A stretch of DNA of 64,000 nucleotides from an uncultured bacterium (GCA_958366705.1 CATXCB010000010.1:1-64000); one strand, 5' to 3'. Positions 42,928 through 52,849 are shown, counted from the first letter of the stretch. Notes: generated by a model not told the origin, from the letters alone. Numbers and translations are program-made.

Positions 42928-44496
42928 ATGAGTGAAAATATAATACAACCAAATAATCCTCCAGCGACTGAGTGGAAACCATCTAAAAATCCATGGTTAA
43001 TATCAGTACCATTAATGGCATCAGTTTTTATGTATGCTCTTGATGAAACTATATCTAATGTCGCATTGCCGTATATGGCAGGTTCTTTTTCCTGCAGTCA
43101 TAATGAAGCTACCTGGGTAATTACATTTTATTTGATTGCAAGTGGAATTATTATTCCCGCGGTAGATTTTTTGTGTAAATTGTTTGGTAGAAAGAATTTC
43201 TTTATGTTGAGTATAATTATTTTTACTCTGGCATCATTTCTGTGTGGAGTTGCTAATTCATTAATAATGATGGTACTTGCCAGATTTTTACAGGGAATTG
43301 GTGGCGGTGCAATTTTGCCGCTATCCCAAGCTATAATGATGGAAAGTTTTCCTAAAGAAAAACGTCCGCAATCAATGGCTTTGTTTGGTCTGGGTATTGT
43401 GTTTGCTCCAATTATTGGACCTGCTGTTGGTGGATGGATTACCGAAAACTGGTCGTGGCCGTATATTTATTATATTAATATTCCTATTGGATTTTTTGTA
43501 TTAGCGGCTGCTAAAGAATTACTTGAAGAACCTCCTTATGCTAAAAAACAAAAAGGGGTTAAATTAGATTCTATCGGGTTTGCATTTCTTGCAGTATGGC
43601 TTGTTTGCCTGCAAATAGTGTTAGATAAAGGTAATGATGCTGATTGGTTTGGCTCAACCTGGATTTGTTGGATGACTGCAGTTTCGTGTATTGCAGGAAT
43701 TCTGTTTTTAATTTCTCAATTGACCAGAAAGAATACTCTTGTTGATTTATCAATAATGAAAGATAGAAATTTCTTTTTCGGAACTGTTATTCAAATAGTA
43801 TTGATGGGTGTAATGATGGCTTCCAGTGCAATTTTACCCTCAATGCTTCAGAGTATGATGGGCTATACCCCATTCCTGAGTGGAATTTCTATGGTGCCGC
43901 GGGGTGCTGGGTGCCTTGCTGCTACTGTTTTTAGTGCGATATTTATTACTAAAATCGGTGAGCGAAAGATGGTATCTTCAGGTTTAATCATTCTTGGTTT
44001 GGGTGGTTTGGCTTTTGGTGAAATTAATTTGCAAATTTCGTTAGGAAATATAGGGTTCCCGAACTTTTTATTCGGGCTCGGGATGGTAATGGCTATGGTT
44101 CCTCTGGTTGAATTATCTTGCAGGACGTTAAGAAATGAACAGCTTACAAATGCCAGCGGAGTGCAAAATCTTTTGAAAAATGTAGGTGCGGCTGTTGGTA
44201 CATCTCTGGTTACCACATGTATTTCTCGTTTTGGTCAAATGCATCAGAATATGATGGTTGGCAAATTAACGGAATTAAATCCTGCATTTATAGAAAGACT
44301 TCAAGCTTATACAGGGGCTTTTTTAAGTAATACTGATATGGCAAGTGCAGTTTATGCTGCAAAAGGGTTATTATATAACCAATTGTTGCAACAATCAGTT
44401 TTATGGGCGTATATAGATACATTCAGAATATTTGCAATAGCTTGTTTTTTTGTTGCTCCAATGGTATTGCTAATGAAACGTAAAAATTTAACTTAG
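42928..44496 (+). CDS. EmrB/QacA-type MFS multidrug exporter (DHA2, 14 helices)
   Basis: 522 residues with 14 predicted membrane helices. Motif A appears as DFLCKLFGRKNFF, motif C as GLGIVFAPIIGPAVGGWITEN, and motif D1 as LDETISNVALPYMAG. A proton-driven exporter of hydrophobic compounds. No EmrA adaptor is encoded beside it. It could use the MacA/TolC parts at 17.7-20.3 kb or act alone. Confidence 0.94.
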   Translation: MSENIIQPNNPPATEWKPSKNPWLISVPLMASVFMYALDETISNVALPYMAGSFSCSHNEATWVITFYLIASGIIIPAVDFLCKLFGRKNFFMLSIIIFTLASFLCGVANSLIMMVLARFLQGIGGGAILPLSQAIMMESFPKEKRPQSMALFGLGIVFAPIIGPAVGGWITENWSWPYIYYINIPIGFFVLAAAKELLEEPPYAKKQKGVKLDSIGFAFLAVWLVCLQIVLDKGNDADWFGSTWICWMTAVSCIAGILFLISQLTRKNTLVDLSIMKDRNFFFGTVIQIVLMGVMMASSAILPSMLQSMMGYTPFLSGISMVPRGAGCLAATVFSAIFITKIGERKMVSSGLIILGLGGLAFGEINLQISLGNIGFPNFLFGLGMVMAMVPLVELSCRTLRNEQLTNASGVQNLLKNVGAAVGTSLVTTCISRFGQMHQNMMVGKLTELNPAFIERLQAYTGAFLSNTDMASAVYAAKGLLYNQLLQQSVLWAYIDTFRIFAIACFFVAPMVLLMKRKNLT

Positions 44497-44533
44497 AGCT
44501 TTATATAATATAAATTCCCAATTTATGTTACGA

Positions 44534-44568
44534 GCGGGGAAAATATCCAACTCTCCCCGCCTTTTCTT
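44534..44568 (+). terminator. Intrinsic terminator after the MFS gene
   Basis: GCGGGGA / TCCCCGC stem followed by CTTTTCTTT. Confidence 0.75.
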
Positions 44569-44572
44569 TACT

Positions 44573-45412
44573 TTATTTGTAAATACTAATTATTTTATTG
44601 AATGTTGTTATATCATTTAGCGGTAATGCCAGAGTGTTATTTAAAAATTCATGTTCTTTGAACTTTTTTGGAATATTATTCCATAATTTTAAAAGAATTA
44701 ATTTATTATCTGAAAAAGATTTTAAAATTGTTTCATTTGATGTACAAAGAGGATAACAGTAGGGGATATTATTTTCGTCTGTTTTAAGCTTGATTTTGTT
44801 AAATTCATCAAAAAATTTAGTATATTTTTGATACCATGTTAATCTTTGCAGCTTGTCCTGTTCAAAATCAATGCTGTTCATGGTTTTCTCTACTTCAGGA
44901 GAAATTAATTTTATATTTTTTTCTTTGTTTAGTGCCAGTTCATTATATACAAATTTTTGATAATCATTTTGCATTATTACCGGTGTTAATTCCAGATTAT
45001 CTACGTTAAAACCTTTAGTCGAAGATTCTTTTTCTATATATAAATATGCTCCGTTTTGCACCTTGAAAAATTTTCTCAATGAGTTAAAGCTGGCTATCCC
45101 TGTATGTTTTGTATAAAAGCTGTGAGAATTATCTATAATAATGTTTTTATATTTTTGAGCAAGTTTTTCACAATTATTTCCGCATAATCCAAAATAGTTG
45201 TTATAAAGAATAAAATCATTCTCTTTAAATTCTGGTTCCGGCATGAAATTTTTATTTATGTGATAGAAGTTTATTTTGCACTGCTCTTCTCTGATTGCAT
45301 GCCAAACAGTATTACAAGTATAATACGGGACAAAAATTTCTTTTATCCCGTATATTCTAATAATATATTTTATACAATTTCTTGCAAGGTTTAGCTTGAT
45401 AAGAGTTGTCAT
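44573..45412 (-). CDS. Short DegT/DnrJ-like PLP-fold protein
   Basis: 279 residues, against about 370 for standard DegT/DnrJ/EryC1 aminotransferases. VPYYTCNTVWHAI, NDFILYNNYFG, IIIDNSHSFY (the Asp that would contact the PLP ring) and FNSLRKFFKVQNGAYL, where the Lys could be the Schiff-base residue, follow the family order. The compressed C-terminal domain suggests specialised or lost chemistry. No sugar-nucleotide genes surround it. The nearest gene is the co-oriented M20 peptidase 15 bases upstream, so they may share a transcript. Confidence 0.7.
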   Translation of the reverse strand: MTTLIKLNLARNCIKYIIRIYGIKEIFVPYYTCNTVWHAIREEQCKINFYHINKNFMPEPEFKENDFILYNNYFGLCGNNCEKLAQKYKNIIIDNSHSFYTKHTGIASFNSLRKFFKVQNGAYLYIEKESSTKGFNVDNLELTPVIMQNDYQKFVYNELALNKEKNIKLISPEVEKTMNSIDFEQDKLQRLTWYQKYTKFFDEFNKIKLKTDENNIPYCYPLCTSNETILKSFSDNKLILLKLWNNIPKKFKEHEFLNNTLALPLNDITTFNKIISIYK

Positions 45413-45427
45413 TTTATTTGTTGAGGA

Positions 45428-46591
45428 TTACTTATTAAAAGTTTCAAACAATTCTTTAAGTAATTCCTGCCCTTTCAACATTGTTTTGTAGTCGACGTAT
45501 TCTCTATTTGAGTGCATATTGCATACAGTTGCTAATCCTATTAAGTAAGGTGAGAATTTTTCGCCTTGTGCATTCAGTTTGTTTGCATATATATGAGTTT
45601 CGGCACCGGCATGGAATGAAGAAATTTCAGGTTCTATTCCTAATTTTTTTGCACAAGCTTCAAAAAGAATAGGTAAATATTCGTCTGCATTTTTTTCAAA
45701 CATTGGCATTTTTTCAGTAAATGTTATAACAGCTTCAGCAATTCCTTCATACTCATTATTAAAGGCATTAACTGTATCTTGCATTAATTTTATTAGTTCA
45801 TTTTCTTTATCTTTTCGGGAGCTTCTAATTGAATAAGTTGCATAAGCATCGGTATTTATAACATTTGTTACTTCAGGATTTCCTGCTGTAATACCGCCGA
45901 TATTGCAAGATGTGACAACTTTACCATTTTCAGAGTAATATGCGCCCTGTGGCATTTCTGAGATTAAGTCTGCAATTAATTTTGCGGCATTTTCTCTTGT
46001 AGGATCACCTATGTCATTCCCAGAATGACCGCCTTTGGGCGCTTTGATTCTCAAATCAACCATAACATAGCTTGCACCTGAAACAAGACATTGACCAAGT
46101 GCATCGCTATCTAGGACTAAAACGTACTTAGAGTTGATTTTTGAAAAATCTGTATTTTTAATCCCTGTCATTCCGGCTTCTTCATCTCTGGTAAAGTGAA
46201 TTTCTAATCCGCCGTGTCGTAAATCTGTTCTGGTTGATAGAGCTTTTGCAAAATAAAGTGCATTTGCAGCTCCGGCTTTGTCGTCTGCTCCGAGTGTTCT
46301 ACCCTCAGCTTTTATTAAATCTCCATCAAGATATGTTTTTACAGGTGAATCATCGCCGATAACATCCAGATGTGAAGATAATAAAATCGGTTCTTTGGTT
46401 GTATCTGTAGCAGGAATTGTTATATAAATATTTTTGTAATTATCCAGTTCAAAACTCAGGTTATTTTCTTTACAATAATCACATATCCACTCAATAACTT
46501 TTTCTTCCTGTAAGGATGGGGATGGAATTTCTGCTAGTGTACAAAATAAGTCAACAAGCTCATTTTCTTTTCTTAAATATGTTATATCCAT
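45428..46591 (-). CDS. M20 family (PepT-like) aminopeptidase
   Basis: 387 residues from ATG 46591, with GGAG six bases upstream. An upstream TTG at 46603 is rejected. Two-zinc exopeptidase: SSHLDVIGDD (metal His and Asp), GRTLGADDKAGAANAL (bridging Asp), HFTRDEEAGMTG (catalytic and metal Glu), LVLDSD and a late His in MHSNREYVD. The lid domain has KGGHSGNDIGDP. It matches peptidase T-like proteins that release N-terminal residues from short peptides. Confidence 0.92.
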   Translation of the reverse strand: MDITYLRKENELVDLFCTLAEIPSPSLQEEKVIEWICDYCKENNLSFELDNYKNIYITIPATDTTKEPILLSSHLDVIGDDSPVKTYLDGDLIKAEGRTLGADDKAGAANALYFAKALSTRTDLRHGGLEIHFTRDEEAGMTGIKNTDFSKINSKYVLVLDSDALGQCLVSGASYVMVDLRIKAPKGGHSGNDIGDPTRENAAKLIADLISEMPQGAYYSENGKVVTSCNIGGITAGNPEVTNVINTDAYATYSIRSSRKDKENELIKLMQDTVNAFNNEYEGIAEAVITFTEKMPMFEKNADEYLPILFEACAKKLGIEPEISSFHAGAETHIYANKLNAQGEKFSPYLIGLATVCNMHSNREYVDYKTMLKGQELLKELFETFNK

Positions 46592-46707
46592 AACGTTCTC
46601 CAATTATCATTGTATATAATATAATATCACATTTTTTTATAATATCAATTAAAAATTGGTGTTTATCCTGAAAATTTATATATCTTTTGCTATGTATATA
46701 GTCGAGT

Positions 46708-49077
46708 TTAATTTATATCAACAACGCTGACTCCGTCGCCGCCCTCTGCATCTTCTCCGGGTCTGAATTTTGCAACATATGGAGATGATTTTAAGAAATC
46801 TCTTACGGACTGTTTTAGGGCTCCTGTGCCGTGTCCGTGGATAATATATACCGGAGATAGGTTTGCTAAGCTTGCTTTATCTAGGTAATTTTCAACTTCA
46901 TCAAGCGCTTCTTCAACTCTAAATCCTCTTAAATCAAGTGTTGAGGACATGGTATAGCGCTTAAGTTCAAATTTGTTAAATGATGTTCCTGGAATTTTTA
47001 CTTTTGTTGGTTCTTTGTAGTTTTCATCCAGTACAGCTAATTCATCTTTTTTTACTTTCATTTTCATACTGCCCATATCTACAAACAGCTTTTTGTTTTT
47101 ATCCGGTAGTGATAAAATTTTTACTTTCTGGTGTAAATCTTTTATCATGACAACGTCTCCTATAACAACTTTATCCCAATCTATTTCAAGATATTTTTGT
47201 TTATCGGAAGCTTTATCTAATTCGCCTCTAAAACCTTCTTCGAGTTTTGCAATTCGTGAGTATGCTCTTCTTGCAATTTTTTCTGATTTTTCTTTACGAA
47301 GTTCATCAAGAATTTGTTTGATTTCAGCCCTAGCTTCCATTATTTCCATATCAAATTTATTTTTGATATTTTTTATTGTTTTTTTCTTATCTTTTTTAAC
47401 TTGATTTAAATTTTCTTCGTATTCTTTCTTTATACTTAATGAAGTTTCTTTTAACTCTTGAGCTTGTTCAAGATTTTTTGACAATTCCTGATGTGTTTCC
47501 TGTAGTTTTTCAACAACTGCAACTGAAGTATCTTTTTGAGTTAACAGTAAATTTTTTGCTTTAGAAACAATCTCTTTATCTAAACCAAGGTTTGCAGCAA
47601 TAGATATTGCGTTACTTAACCCCGGAATACCGATTAAAAGTTTGTATGTAGGCTGGAGTGTTTCAGTATTAAATTCAACCGAAGCATTTTTAAAGAAGCT
47701 GTTGTTATATTCAAGGACTTTCAGTTCTCCATAGTGAGTTGTGATAACACTCGTTACTTTCTTTTGCGCCAGTTTTTCCAGTATTTCTTGAGCTAGTACT
47801 GCACCCTCTACAGGGTCTGTTCCTGCGCAAATTTCGTCAAGAAGTACAAAACAATTTTCATTACTTTTATTCAAAATTTCAATAATATTTGTCATGTGTG
47901 ATGAAAACGTTGAAAGACTTTGCAAAATATTTTGGGCATCTCCTATATCTGCAAAAACATTTTTGAACGGATAAAGTTTTGCACAAGTGCAAGGTAAAAA
48001 CATTCCCGCTTTTGCCATAAGGATAAATAAACCGATAGTCTTCAGTGTAACTGTTTTACCACCTGTATTTGAACCTGTTATGATTACAGAATGATAATTT
48101 TGTCCTATTTCAAAATTGTTGGATATTACATTTTCGCAGCAAGTCAATAAGAGCGGATGCTTCATATTTTCAAAGTAAATATCACGAGTTTCAGAAAGTT
48201 CCGGCTCAACGGCTTGGATTTTTACAGCATATCTGGCTTTTGCAAAGTGAAAATCGATTTCAGCCATTACTTTTTCGCAGATTTCTAAATCCGGCATATA
48301 CTCTTTTACCAAATTAGTAAGATTTACTAATATTTTTATGCATTCTGCATGAATTTTTGATTTTACTTCTCTAATTTTATTATTTAGTGGTACAAGCTGG
48401 GCCGGTTCAATATAAAATGTTTTTGCAGATGAAGAAACATCATGTACAATCCCGGGTACTTTTGATTTGTTGGATGCTATTACCTGAAATACAATTCTGT
48501 CATCTCTTTGAGTATATATATTGTCCTGCAAATATTTTGAAAAATTAGGATTGGTTAAAAGTGAGTTTATCTGATCTCGCAGATTTTGTTCAGAATCCCT
48601 CAAAGATGAATATAATCCTTTTAGTTCCGGAGTTGCATTTTGTCTGATATTTAGACTTTCATCAAAAGTAGAAAAGATTTTTTCTTCAACATCTTTATCT
48701 GAAACCAGTTGTTCTGCTAAATTTTTTAATAGCCATTCTGAATCAGAATTTTCAAGAATAAATCTTTTTAACAGTCTTGACGATTTCATTGTTTTCGCAA
48801 TGTCATTTAATTCCTCTTCACAAAGGTAAGATACTGCAGAATTATTTTTGATTCTTGCAATATTTGCAATATATTCAGTAGGAGTATCTTTAGCGTAATC
48901 AAGTATTCTTTTTGCTTCTCTTGTTAATTCTATTTGTTGTTTTATTGTTTTTGCATCATCAAATGTTTTTAAGCGCAAACACAAATTTCGGCTTTGTTCA
49001 AATTTTGCGCATTTTGCCAATTCTTCTTTTACTTTATCAAATTCCAGGGTATTGTTGCTTTTTAATGTGATATCCAT
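46708..49077 (-). CDS. mutS2: MutS2 DNA/ribosome-acting ATPase with Smr domain
   Basis: 789 residues from ATG 49077, starting MDITLKSNNTLEFDKVKEEL like other MutS2 proteins. A start at 49113 has no ribosome binding site. A clamp and lever region precedes the ATPase (Walker A TGSNTGGKTVTLKT, LLDEICAGTDP, TTHYGELK). A coiled-coil (about 505-610) and the C-terminal Smr domain (LDLRGFRVEEALDEVENYL, HGHGTGALKQSVRDFL) follow. MutS2 suppresses recombination and, in Bacillus, splits collided ribosomes. Confidence 0.96.
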   Translation of the reverse strand: MDITLKSNNTLEFDKVKEELAKCAKFEQSRNLCLRLKTFDDAKTIKQQIELTREAKRILDYAKDTPTEYIANIARIKNNSAVSYLCEEELNDIAKTMKSSRLLKRFILENSDSEWLLKNLAEQLVSDKDVEEKIFSTFDESLNIRQNATPELKGLYSSLRDSEQNLRDQINSLLTNPNFSKYLQDNIYTQRDDRIVFQVIASNKSKVPGIVHDVSSSAKTFYIEPAQLVPLNNKIREVKSKIHAECIKILVNLTNLVKEYMPDLEICEKVMAEIDFHFAKARYAVKIQAVEPELSETRDIYFENMKHPLLLTCCENVISNNFEIGQNYHSVIITGSNTGGKTVTLKTIGLFILMAKAGMFLPCTCAKLYPFKNVFADIGDAQNILQSLSTFSSHMTNIIEILNKSNENCFVLLDEICAGTDPVEGAVLAQEILEKLAQKKVTSVITTHYGELKVLEYNNSFFKNASVEFNTETLQPTYKLLIGIPGLSNAISIAANLGLDKEIVSKAKNLLLTQKDTSVAVVEKLQETHQELSKNLEQAQELKETSLSIKKEYEENLNQVKKDKKKTIKNIKNKFDMEIMEARAEIKQILDELRKEKSEKIARRAYSRIAKLEEGFRGELDKASDKQKYLEIDWDKVVIGDVVMIKDLHQKVKILSLPDKNKKLFVDMGSMKMKVKKDELAVLDENYKEPTKVKIPGTSFNKFELKRYTMSSTLDLRGFRVEEALDEVENYLDKASLANLSPVYIIHGHGTGALKQSVRDFLKSSPYVAKFRPGEDAEGGDGVSVVDIN

Positions 49078-49169
49078 ATTTTGGATTCTATTACAAAAAT
49101 AATTGAATAGCAAAGATAAAATGTTTTAAAAGTGGTGTTTTTGATTTTTCTTTGAGGTATATTTCTTTT

Positions 49170-50273
49170 ATGGTAAAAAGTGTTTATATACATATCCCGT
49201 TTTGCAGGTCAAAATGTCATTACTGTTCATTTGTTTCTTTTAATCGTCCTGATATGAAAAAAGATTATCTGGATTCACTGGAAAAAGAAATTTTAAATTT
49301 TTATGAAAATGAACAGCTGGATACTATTTATTTTGGCGGAGGCACTCCATCAATGCTTGATGCATGTGAATTTGCAAATATTTTGAATCTTTTAAATTTT
49401 ACAGAGAGTACTGAAGTTACAACAGAATTAAATCCGGAGGGAATTAGTTATGATTATTTGCGGGTTCTATCAGATTTGGGAATAAATAGGCTAAGTTTCG
49501 GGTGTCAGACTTTTAATGATAATATTTTAAAGTTGATAAATCGGCGGCATAATTCTGAGCAGGTGGAGAAAGTAATTGGTTTTGCTCAAAAAGCCGGATT
49601 TAAAAATATTAGCCTTGATTTTATTTATGGATTGCCCTCTCAAACTTTGCAAATGTTTTATGATGATTTGAAACGGGGAGCAGATTTGGGAATACAGCAT
49701 ATTTCACTATATGGTTTAAAAATAGAAGACGGGTGTTATTTTTCTAAAAATGTACCGGAAAATTTACCTGATGAAGATATGCAGGCTGATATGTATTTAG
49801 GGGCAATAGAGCTGCTTGAACATTGCGGATTTGAACATTATGAGGTGAGTAATTTTTCAAAGAAAGGGTTTAATTCAAGGCACAACCTTACATACTGGAG
49901 AAATGAAGAGTATTATGGCTTCGGGGTGGCAGCCCACGGGTATAAGAGAGGTGTTCGCTATGGAAATAAAGAAAATCTGGAAGATTATATAAAAAATCCT
50001 ACAATTCGCAATGAGGAACATTTTTTGACAACTCAAGAAAAATTAGAGGAAGAAATTTTTCTAGGTTTCCGTATAATGTCAGGTGTGGATATAGATTACA
50101 TAAATAATAAATATAATATTGATTTTGTTCAAAAATACTGCGAAATATTAAATAAGTATGAGGATTTAAAATTATTGAAAAAAACATCAAAAGGGTATGC
50201 ATTGACAAATCAAGGAATTCTTTTAAGCAATGTGGTTCTTGCTGATTTTGTAGAGACCTCAACTGTTGACTAA
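49170..50273 (+). CDS. hemW: Radical SAM HemW (coproporphyrinogen oxidase-like heme chaperone)
   Basis: 367 residues from ATG 49170. The radical SAM cluster motif is CRSKCHYC (Cys12, 16, 19). IYFGGGTPSML, ELNPE, RLSFGCQTF and DFIYGLPSQT follow, and the C-terminal HemW domain has NLTYWRNEEYYGFGVAAHGY. HemN has an extra Cys after CxxxCxxC that is absent here, which supports HemW, a heme-binding protein for respiratory enzymes. Divergent from mutS2. Confidence 0.92.
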   Translation: MVKSVYIHIPFCRSKCHYCSFVSFNRPDMKKDYLDSLEKEILNFYENEQLDTIYFGGGTPSMLDACEFANILNLLNFTESTEVTTELNPEGISYDYLRVLSDLGINRLSFGCQTFNDNILKLINRRHNSEQVEKVIGFAQKAGFKNISLDFIYGLPSQTLQMFYDDLKRGADLGIQHISLYGLKIEDGCYFSKNVPENLPDEDMQADMYLGAIELLEHCGFEHYEVSNFSKKGFNSRHNLTYWRNEEYYGFGVAAHGYKRGVRYGNKENLEDYIKNPTIRNEEHFLTTQEKLEEEIFLGFRIMSGVDIDYINNKYNIDFVQKYCEILNKYEDLKLLKKTSKGYALTNQGILLSNVVLADFVETSTVD

Positions 50274-50330
50274 ATTGAAAATAATGTTATACTTAAAGTG
50301 TTTAGTTCTGTAAATTTGGAGGGTGTAAAT

Positions 50331-50372
50331 ATGCTAAAATTCAACAATAACAAGAAAATCGGGGGGGGGTAA
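50331..50372 (+). CDS. 13-residue leader peptide, second copy
   Basis: MLKFNNNKKIGGG then TAA, with GGAGGGTGTAAAT before the ATG. It matches the leader at 17-58 (NN, KKIGGG and the G9 tract conserved). In the frame reached by losing one G or slipping +1, the sequence is open from 50371 to the pseudopilin ATG at 50524 and onward. Confidence 0.45.
   Translation: MLKFNNNKKIGGG
50361..50369 (+). repeat. Homopolymeric G9 tract, second copy
   Basis: Nine Gs followed by TAAC, as at 47-55. Confidence 0.85.
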
Positions 50373-50455
50373 CCTTTTAAAGCCTTACTCTGACAGTATT
50401 CTAAGGTCTTTAGAAATATTTATTTTAAATTATTTTCCAAATCCAACCTCGCACA

Positions 50456-50528
50456 GTCATCCTGAACTTGTTTTAGGAGCTGAAACAAAATGCCAAACAA
50501 ATAGATTCCGAAATGAATTCGGAATGAC
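50456..50528 (+). repeat. REPIN-like 73-bp repeat unit before a pseudopilin
   Basis: A half 50456-50481 (partly decayed), 22-base spacer (50482-50503) sharing AAAATGCCAAACAAA with copy 1, and B half 50504-50528. The gene start at 50524 is inside the terminal ATGAC. Confidence 0.82.
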
Positions 50529-51303
50529 GCATAACAAAGCAGCATTTACCCTTGCAGAAGTCCTCATAACCCTCGGGATAATTGGCGTAGTTGCTGCGAT
50601 CACTATCCCAAATTTGATTGCTGCACATCAGAAAAAAGCTGCGGTTACCGGTATTATTGCTGCTCAATCAATATTGAATCAGGCTGTTAAAATGTACGCT
50701 CAAGACACTGATGAAGAAGGATCAAATGAGTTTGACACAACTCTTTCAACTAAGGATTTTGCGGAAAAATATTTTAAACCTTATCTTAAGGTTGCTCAAG
50801 TTTGTACAAAAATGTCTGACGGCTGTTGGAAAACTGCGAATTTCTACGGTTACTATGATTTAAGCGGTAAAAAACAGACAGAAACAGTGCCTTACAGTTT
50901 AGTTTTAAATAATGGTATGATACTTGGTTTTAACAAAATAGACGGTACTAACTTAATTTCCATCCTTGTGGATATAAATGGAAGAGGTGGGCGTAATGTT
51001 TTAGGCAAAGATATTTTTGTGTTCTATACATATAACAATGCTAATCTGTGTGATTATGGGTTTGAAAAATGGAAGAATGTAAAAAATGGAATTTACCCTG
51101 GTGGTTTTGATAATTGCGGAGCCCCGCATGTTGCGTATTCCAGAGAAGAATTGATGGCTCCAAGTAAAGTTTTAAGGTCATGTAATAAACTAGGCTCGCA
51201 TAGCGGGGATGGACAGGGAAAACGTACAGGACCCGGTACTGCTTGTGCTGCCGTAATTTATAAGGATGGCTGGAAAATTAATTCTGATTATCCTTGGAAT
51301 TAA
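50524..51303 (+). CDS. Type II/IV pseudopilin-like secreted protein
   Basis: 259 residues. MTHNKAA then FTLAEVLITLGIIGVVAAIT, again with Ala at -1 and Glu at +5. The N-terminal helix runs to about 30, then comes a soluble domain with VDINGRGGRNVLGKDIF (about 155-172) and late cysteines (RSCNKL, TACAAV). No ribosome binding site precedes this ATG. Its 5' region is about 83% identical to that of the gene at 210, with no indels between the G9 tract and the start. The mature domain is distinct from the 210 copy. Probably a filament minor subunit or an exported adhesin-like protein. Confidence 0.85.
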   Translation: MTHNKAAFTLAEVLITLGIIGVVAAITIPNLIAAHQKKAAVTGIIAAQSILNQAVKMYAQDTDEEGSNEFDTTLSTKDFAEKYFKPYLKVAQVCTKMSDGCWKTANFYGYYDLSGKKQTETVPYSLVLNNGMILGFNKIDGTNLISILVDINGRGGRNVLGKDIFVFYTYNNANLCDYGFEKWKNVKNGIYPGGFDNCGAPHVAYSREELMAPSKVLRSCNKLGSHSGDGQGKRTGPGTACAAVIYKDGWKINSDYPWN

Positions 51304-51327
51304 TAAATATGTTCAACATATAAAAAT

Positions 51328-51527
51328 GTCATTCAGAACTTGGTTCAAAATCGCTGGGTCAGTCGTTTTGCATGAGACCCTGAAACTAATTCAGGGTGAC
51401 GTTCCGTCAGCTTAGAATGACACAGAAATAATCATTATTCTCTTAGATATATTTGTCATTCCGAATTTATTTCGGAATCTCTTTGTTGCACGTTTTGACT
51501 GGGATCCTGAAATAAATTCAGGATGAC
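51328..51527. repeat. Two consecutive 73-bp repeat units
   Basis: Unit 51328-51400 (A half decayed, B half ACCCTGAA/TTCAGGGT) and unit 51455-51527 (A half ATTCCGAA/TTCGGAAT, B half ATCCTGAA/TTCAGGAT), both with a 22-base spacer. They fill most of the 398-base gene-free stretch 51304-51701. Beyond them I see nothing there except the promoter-proximal end of the next gene. Confidence 0.8.
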
Positions 51528-51701
51528 CTTTTACTTATTTTAGGGTGATGCTTTGTCTGTTAGGGGGACGTTTCATCAGCGCGTGCATGTATAAGCGTGT
51601 TATAGAGTTAGCGCAAAAAGTTGTTATGCTGGTAATAATTTCCTTTTAGTTTTGAATGCAGCAATTCTCTTGTTGTGCTAAAATTACATGGTGGAGGTAT
51701 T

Positions 51702-52682
51702 ATGAAAGCAGCAGAAATTGAAAACGGAACTATTGTAATTAAAGATAGAGAAGACGAGAAACTTAACGGCAGAAAAGGTGCGGTTGTAAAAGTTTTAGGA
51801 TGCGGGCTTTGCGGGTCTGATATTGTGAAACTTACGCAAGGTTTGGCAAAAAACGGTACTGTTCTCGGACATGAAATTGTGGCTGCAATTGTGGAAATTG
51901 ATACAGATACTAATTTTAAAAAAGGCGATGTTATTGTAACTTCACACCATATTCCATGCGGTAAATGTGAGTATTGCAAGAATGGAAATGTTTCTATGTG
52001 CAGACATTTTAAAGAAACTAACATTAGACCCGGAGGTTTTAGTGAGTTGGTATACGTTTCAGAAGAACATCTTAACAATGTGGCCTATTTAAAGCCTGAA
52101 AATTTAAAAAATGATGAAGCTGCATTCTATGAACCATTGGGCTGCTGTATAAGAGCTGTGAAAAGGGCTAATTTGAGGGAAAATTCTACAGCTCTGGTTG
52201 TCGGGCTGGGGTCTATAGGGATATTGATGGCTCAGGCACTGAAAGCTTTTGGTATGAATGTTATCGGGTGTGATTTAATAACTTCCCGAGTTGAATTATT
52301 AAAAAATATGGGAATTGAGGCATTCAAAGTTACAGAAATGTGTGAAAGTATTTCTGTTGATGGTGTATTTATGACTTCAGGTTCTGATAAAGCAATTTCT
52401 ACAGCATTAAAATACGTGAGAGACGGCGGTAAAATTCTGGTTTTCTCAAGTACTCCTTTAAATAGCGGGTATGCAAATAATGAAATTTACTATAGAGAGC
52501 TGACTGTATTGGGTAGTTACTCTCCATCCCCTGCTGATTTAAAAGATTCTTTAGAGCTTTTAAAATCAAAACAGGTAAAAGTTTCAGGGTTGTCTACAGA
52601 GTATAGAATAGATAATGTCCAAAAAGCTATTAATGATACCTTGGAAAATAAAATTTTAAAAGCTTATATTACAATGGTATAA
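51702..52682 (+). CDS. Zinc-dependent medium-chain dehydrogenase
   Basis: 326 residues from ATG 51702 (GGTGGAGGTATT upstream). Catalytic zinc ligands lie in CGLCGSDIVK and GHEIV. The four-Cys structural zinc loop is CGKCEYCKNGNVSMC. YEPLGCCIRAVK and the Rossmann motif VVGLGSIGILMAQA are conserved. It resembles sorbitol/threonine dehydrogenase-type enzymes that oxidise polyols or amino alcohols with NAD(P). The substrate is unknown and the gene stands alone. Confidence 0.9.
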   Translation: MKAAEIENGTIVIKDREDEKLNGRKGAVVKVLGCGLCGSDIVKLTQGLAKNGTVLGHEIVAAIVEIDTDTNFKKGDVIVTSHHIPCGKCEYCKNGNVSMCRHFKETNIRPGGFSELVYVSEEHLNNVAYLKPENLKNDEAAFYEPLGCCIRAVKRANLRENSTALVVGLGSIGILMAQALKAFGMNVIGCDLITSRVELLKNMGIEAFKVTEMCESISVDGVFMTSGSDKAISTALKYVRDGGKILVFSSTPLNSGYANNEIYYRELTVLGSYSPSPADLKDSLELLKSKQVKVSGLSTEYRIDNVQKAINDTLENKILKAYITMV

Positions 52683-52849
52683 ATGGATATCATTTGCTGT
52701 AAAAGTCTTTTATATTTGAAGTTTTAAGAAATATTTCTATACACTTGCAAATATCTGTTTTTCGTAATATGATAATATCAGCCGAAAATTATAGGCTTTG
52801 GTATGCCTGTAATTTTTTAGTTACTACTTTAAAACAAAAGGAGAAGAAA

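Noticed and set aside
51328..51527. CRISPR array
   Set aside because: The repeats are palindromic, in inverted pairs with a fixed 22-nt spacer, dispersed, and without cas genes.
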